Assembly (NCBI GenBank): GCA_942493325.1
Contig: OW818689.1
Span: 5,394,001 to 5,458,000, forward strand
Length of the DNA stretch: 64,000 nucleotides
Direction of reading: 5' to 3'
DNA from: JAAFHB01 sp942493325
GTDB taxonomy: Bacteria; Bacteroidota; Bacteroidia; Bacteroidales; Prolixibacteraceae
Below, one piece after another: positions 60,231 to 64,000 of the stretch (position 1 is its first letter; each line of letters starts with the position of its first letter). Below the pieces are notes generated by a model that was not told the origin of the DNA, made no database searches, and was given only the letters and a program-made list of their open reading frames with translations. The position numbers and the translations under genes were made by a program.

Positions 60231-61706
60231 ATGGGAAATTATTTCAATTCACTTCCGTTAAGACTCAAAATTGAAGAGCTCGGAAAATGCGAATTCATGG
60301 ATCAGTCGGAATTCGCCGATGGTGTAAAAAAACTAAAAGGTAAAAAAATTGTGGTTCTTGGATGTGGGGCACAAGGTCTTGCACAAGGACTAAACCTTCG
60401 CGACAGTGGTTTGGATGTGGCGTATGCACTTCGCAAAATTGAAATTGATGAGAAGCATATTTCCTACCAGAACGTAATGGAAAACGGGTTTAAGGTGGGC
60501 ACTTTCGAGGAGATGGTCCCTAAGGCTGACCTTGTGCTGAACCTGACCCCTGATAAATACCATACCCCCGTGGTGAAACAGGCCGTGCCACTGATGAAAA
60601 AAGGTGCATGTCTTTCGTATTCACATGGTTTCAATATTGTGGAAGAAGGAATGGACATTCGTAAGGATATTACGGTGATCATGGTTGCGCCAAAATCGCC
60701 AGCCTCTGAAGTACGTGCTGAATACCTGCGTGGATTCGGTGTTCCAACCCTGATAGCTGTACACAGGGAAAATGATCCGAACGGCGATGGTTTCGAGATT
60801 GCCAAGGCATACTGTGCAGGAACTGGCGGACATAAGGCGGGTGTATTGAAATCTTCATTTGTTGCCGAAGTAAAATCGGATCTTATGGGTGAGCAAACCA
60901 TTTTGTGCGGAGTGTTGCAGTCGGCTTCAATCCTGATGTTCAATAAAATGGTTGAAAAGGGAGTTGATGCCGGATATGCCTCCAAGTTTATTCAGTACGG
61001 ATGGGAAGTTACTACCGAAGCTTTAAAATTGGGTGGTATTACTCATATGATGGATCGTTTGTCAAATCCTGCTAAAATTGAAGCATTCAAATTGGCCGAT
61101 GAACTTAAAACAATTATGCGTCCACTATATGAACATCATATGGATAACATCATGGATGGCACTTTCTCATCGACGATGATGGAAGACTGGAAAGCCGGTG
61201 ATAAGAACCTGCTTGCCTGGAGGGCTGAAACCGGCGAAACGGCTTTCGAAAAAACTCCTGCAGGAAGCATGAAAATCACCGAACAGGAATATTTCGACAA
61301 CGGTACTTTAATGGTGGCCTTTATAAAAGCGGGTGTTGAACTTGCCTTTGATGTGATGACAGAGGATGGCATCAAGGCGGAGTCGGCTTATTACGAATCA
61401 TTACACGAAACCCCGTTGATCGCCAATACTATTGCGCGTAAAAAGCTTTTCGAAATGAACCGTGTAATTTCCGATACTGCCGAATATGGCTGTTACCTGT
61501 TTGATCATGCGTGCAAGCCTTTGCTGGCTGATTTCATGTCAAAAATCGAAACCAATGTTATCGGTAAAAACTTCAACGAGGGAATTGATGCACATGTCGA
61601 CAACAAGGAATTGATCCGGATCAACGAAAGAATCCGTTATCACGAGGTTGAAATCGTAGGTGAAGAGTTGCGTGATGCAATGGATGCTATGAAAGCGATT
61701 ATCTGA
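60231..61706 (+). CDS. ilvC: ketol-acid reductoisomerase
   Basis: Converts acetolactate or acetohydroxybutyrate to the dihydroxy acid that IlvD uses. From the ATG at 60231 the protein has 491 residues, the long (class II) form with two C-terminal KARI domains, starting GNYFNSLPLRLKIEELGKCEF. NADPH motif VLGCGAQGLAQGLNLR, VMVAPKSPASEVRAEY and DLMGEQTILCGVLQ with Mg ligands are present. The longer frame upstream is repeat DNA. It stands 20 kb from the ilv-leu operon with its own terminator. Confidence 0.97.
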   Translation: MGNYFNSLPLRLKIEELGKCEFMDQSEFADGVKKLKGKKIVVLGCGAQGLAQGLNLRDSGLDVAYALRKIEIDEKHISYQNVMENGFKVGTFEEMVPKADLVLNLTPDKYHTPVVKQAVPLMKKGACLSYSHGFNIVEEGMDIRKDITVIMVAPKSPASEVRAEYLRGFGVPTLIAVHRENDPNGDGFEIAKAYCAGTGGHKAGVLKSSFVAEVKSDLMGEQTILCGVLQSASILMFNKMVEKGVDAGYASKFIQYGWEVTTEALKLGGITHMMDRLSNPAKIEAFKLADELKTIMRPLYEHHMDNIMDGTFSSTMMEDWKAGDKNLLAWRAETGETAFEKTPAGSMKITEQEYFDNGTLMVAFIKAGVELAFDVMTEDGIKAESAYYESLHETPLIANTIARKKLFEMNRVISDTAEYGCYLFDHACKPLLADFMSKIETNVIGKNFNEGIDAHVDNKELIRINERIRYHEVEIVGEELRDAMDAMKAII

Positions 61707-61733
61707 GAATAAGATATTAGTTAAGATTTGAAT

Positions 61734-61768
61734 AAACCCTGTCCGTTAACCAACGGACGGGGTTTTTT
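61734..61768 (+). terminator. terminator of ilvC
   Basis: AACCCTGTCCGTT and AACGGACGGGGTT pair around AACC with one T-G pair, followed by a run of T. Confidence 0.85.
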
Positions 61769-61869
61769 GCTTTTTTGTATTTCAGTTAAAATTGATTTTA
61801 TCAGGCCCCGATCGTTTATTGCATTGATTTTTGATACTTTTAACCAATAATATTATTTATTCAGCGATC

Positions 61870-63255
61870 ATGACGAAATACAAAATCATGGCATTATCCA
61901 TGTTAACAATATGTGTCACTTTTTCGGGATGTATTTTTTTTAAGAAAGAGACTGCAAAGCCTGGTCCATATCCGGAATGGGTAAAAAGCAGTGTGCTCTA
62001 TGAGATCAATACGCGTCAGTATTCTCCCGAGGGTACTTTCAAAGCACTCGAAGCCGACCTGCCGCGGATAAAAGACCTTGGTGTTGACATCCTTTGGCTA
62101 ATGCCCGTTTTTCCGATAGGGGAGAAAGATCGCAAAATCCCTGAAGGAGCCAAAACCGGACTTGGAAGTTATTACTCGGTGCGTGATTATAAAGCCGTCA
62201 ACCCTGAATTCGGAACTGGTGAGGATTTTAAAAGTTTCGTAAACAAGGCACACGAAATGGGGTTCAGGGTGATTGTGGATTGGGTTGCCAACCATACAGC
62301 ACGTGATCATGCCTGGATTACAGAACATCCCGAATGGTACAAAAAGGATGATAAAGGTGATATCAAAACCCCCTTTGACTGGACCGATTGTGCACAACTC
62401 GATTACGACAAAAAAGATTTGCGCATTGCCATGGTTGATGCAATGAAATTCTGGGTAAAGGATTTTGATATTGACGGATTCAGGTGTGATATGGCAGGAT
62501 TGGTACCTTCCGATTTTTGGGACGGTGCACGAGCAGAACTTCAAACAGTGAAGCCGCTTTTTATGCTTGCCGAAAATGAGGACAAGCCGGAGTTGTGCAG
62601 GATGGCTTTTGACGCAAATTACGGATGGGAAATGCATCACCTGATGACAGCCATAGCCAAAGGAAAGCAGGACGCAGAGGCGATTCTTAAAGTGCAGTTG
62701 AAGAATGATTCCCTGCTGCCGCAACGAAGTTTCAAACTGAATTTTATCACCAATCATGACGAGAATTCATGGAACGGAACGGCCAGGGATAAATTCGGCA
62801 ACGCCGAAAAGGCTTGTGCTGTTCTTACTTACACACTTCCAGGCATGCCTTTGATTTATAACGGGCAGGAAACAGGGATGACACAACGGTTGCGATTCTT
62901 TTCAAAAGATACTATCAACTGGAGCAGTGACACCACAATGTTTCAGTTTTACCAGACCTTGAATGACCTGAAGCATCGGAATTCTGCGCTCTGGAACCCG
63001 CCACATGGAGGTAAACTGCTTCCGCTCACCAACAATGCACCCGGAAAAGTTATTTCATTCCTCCGGTCATCGGGATCTTCACGCGTACTGTTACTGGCAA
63101 ATATGAGTTCCGATACGATCACAACTACGATCACAACCGACATTGCCGATGGAAAATATGTGAATACATTTAATCAGAATAAAATCAATTTCAACCCCGA
63201 TAACCGGGAATGCTATTTTGAACCATGGGGTTACCTGGTTCTGGAAGGGGAGTAA
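61870..63255 (+). CDS. alpha-amylase family (GH13) lipoprotein
   Basis: A 461-residue protein starting at ATG 61870 with lipobox FSGC (Cys about residue 21). The catalytic barrel has WLMPVFPIGEKDR, VDWVANHTARDH, DGFRCDMAG with the nucleophile Asp207, LAENED with acid/base Glu235, and ITNHDENSW with Asp297. A short C-terminal beta domain follows. It probably hydrolyses alpha-glucans at the cell surface; no starch-binding partner genes accompany it. An earlier in-frame ATG (61831) would spoil the lipoprotein signal. Confidence 0.92.
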   Translation: MTKYKIMALSMLTICVTFSGCIFFKKETAKPGPYPEWVKSSVLYEINTRQYSPEGTFKALEADLPRIKDLGVDILWLMPVFPIGEKDRKIPEGAKTGLGSYYSVRDYKAVNPEFGTGEDFKSFVNKAHEMGFRVIVDWVANHTARDHAWITEHPEWYKKDDKGDIKTPFDWTDCAQLDYDKKDLRIAMVDAMKFWVKDFDIDGFRCDMAGLVPSDFWDGARAELQTVKPLFMLAENEDKPELCRMAFDANYGWEMHHLMTAIAKGKQDAEAILKVQLKNDSLLPQRSFKLNFITNHDENSWNGTARDKFGNAEKACAVLTYTLPGMPLIYNGQETGMTQRLRFFSKDTINWSSDTTMFQFYQTLNDLKHRNSALWNPPHGGKLLPLTNNAPGKVISFLRSSGSSRVLLLANMSSDTITTTITTDIADGKYVNTFNQNKINFNPDNRECYFEPWGYLVLEGE

Positions 63256-63391
63256 GACTACGAACAGCAGACAGTGAAAAATTAATAATTCTTATTTCAC
63301 ATCCTGAGCTCGTTTAGCCGTGAAACCGGTAACCTTTCTAGAAACATATTACAGCGACAATTTTTACTTCTAAAAATGAATTAATTTACCT

Positions 63392-64000
63392 ATGAAGCAT
63401 ATATTGTTAAGTATATTACTCTATGCTAATTGCATCGTTATTCAGGCTCAGAATAACAATATCAGTAAAAAAGAAACTGACTCATCATCTATTGGAATCA
63501 GAGAAAGATATAGAGAAGAATGTTTTAAATCTTCTTTTAAAGACAGCAATATCCTTTTTAACGGGAGTGCTAATTTTACTGCAATGAAACCACAGCCACC
63601 ATATATTTTTATTTATACGAATTCGGAGTTAAGTAGCAGCTTCTTTTTTGCCTCAGAAAACAGACAAGTTCTAATAGGCATTGCCAGTGATGCAATTACA
63701 AAGACAGCTGAAGATTATATAAGAAAGTTTCACCCAGATGCAAACTTCAATAATTCATATAAAAACAAAATAAAGAGTCATCGTGAAGCATCTGCTAAAC
63801 ATGGAAAGTTAAGTAAGATAAAATATTATACCAAAAAAAAGACCAATATATTAAATGCTCAAGTGGCAGGAGAATTTGTATATAATGAGAAAGTGCCATT
63901 TATAGATGACTACAGGTATTGTAAAGTAAGATTTATGCATACTGACTATTTAAAAGATGTTTTCATCTACTATTTTTTTATATCAGACAATAAAAGAACG
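63392..64000 (+). CDS. hypothetical secreted protein, 3' end outside the window
   Basis: An open frame from ATG 63392 to the window end, 203 codons without a stop. Begins with a signal-peptide-like stretch (MKHILLSILLYANCIVIQAQ). The remainder is Lys/Asn/Tyr-rich with no recognised motif, and the DNA is richer in A and T than its neighbours, which may mean recent arrival. I cannot name a family. Confidence 0.55.
   Translation, partial: MKHILLSILLYANCIVIQAQNNNISKKETDSSSIGIRERYREECFKSSFKDSNILFNGSANFTAMKPQPPYIFIYTNSELSSSFFFASENRQVLIGIASDAITKTAEDYIRKFHPDANFNNSYKNKIKSHREASAKHGKLSKIKYYTKKKTNILNAQVAGEFVYNEKVPFIDDYRYCKVRFMHTDYLKDVFIYYFFISDNKRT

Noticed and set aside
60231..61706. ilvC of unusual length as a fusion
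   Set aside because: The 491-residue length is the known class II form with a duplicated C-terminal domain.

Overview
The window looks like a chromosomal segment of a Bacteroidota bacterium, most likely a free-living or sediment member of the Bacteroidales/Marinilabiliales. The evidence is -7 promoter elements of the type TAnnTTTG, start codons that mostly lack a Shine-Dalgarno sequence, many lipoproteins, a SusD remnant, a fused FeoAB iron transporter, the DUF2157/DUF4401/GDYXXLXY gene trio, and intergenic repeats of kinds I associate with this phylum. The assignment is inference; no rRNA or other phylogenetic marker is present except enolase.

Layout. 0-7.5 kb: end of an OprB-like porin, feoAB and its Cys-rich partner, an MFS exporter, small secreted or membrane proteins, and an SBF-family transporter. 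7.55-10.8 kb: an AT-rich insertion that splits the terminator hairpin of the SBF gene. It carries a broken HUH replication-initiator gene, a small zinc-ribbon-like protein, and a two-gene unit of a ComEC-like metallo-beta-lactamase-fold hydrolase plus a four-helix membrane protein. 10.8-16.1 kb, minus strand: aminopeptidase P, a DUF1080-PHP lipoprotein, a second SBF-like transporter and a class II aldolase. 16.2-18.1 kb: a preQ1-I riboswitch followed by the queuosine operon (YhhQ-type transporter, queC, queF). Enolase, two beta-propeller lipoproteins, a carboxypeptidase-regulatory-domain protein, dacB, a SugE-type exporter, a pectate lyase-like protein and an unpaired antitoxin-like gene follow up to 28.5 kb.

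28.7-40.3 kb: a branched-chain amino-acid operon, ilvD-ilvB-ilvN-leuA-leuC-leuD-(citramalate/isopropylmalate synthase)-[four-helix-bundle gene]-leuB. A transcription attenuator precedes it: a leader peptide dense in Leu/Val/Ile codons, a terminator, and an antiterminator strand placed where the ribosome finishes the leader peptide. ilvC, the missing step, stands alone at 60.2 kb, and the same family of CTGGCGGCTTGC repeats lies upstream of it and around the four-helix-bundle gene.

40.4-45.3 kb: the DUF2157/DUF4401/GDYXXLXY trio (the last frameshifted), a predicted outer-membrane protein, and a small ABC system. 45.3-57.7 kb: a complete myo-inositol catabolic cluster on the minus strand (Na+/solute symporter, IolJ-type aldolase, iolB, iolC, iolD, iolA, iolE, iolG) with a divergent AraC regulator. 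Inverted intergenic repeats bracket it, and at its end iolG is fused onto a decayed susD fragment. 58-64 kb: a GDPD/PLC-like phosphodiesterase, a second AraC regulator, ilvC, a GH13 alpha-amylase lipoprotein, and the start of an unrecognised secreted protein that runs off the window.

The items most worth checking are the terminator-splitting insertion with its MBL/membrane pair, the ilv attenuator, the preQ1 riboswitch, and the repeat-flanked four-helix-bundle gene inside the leucine operon.
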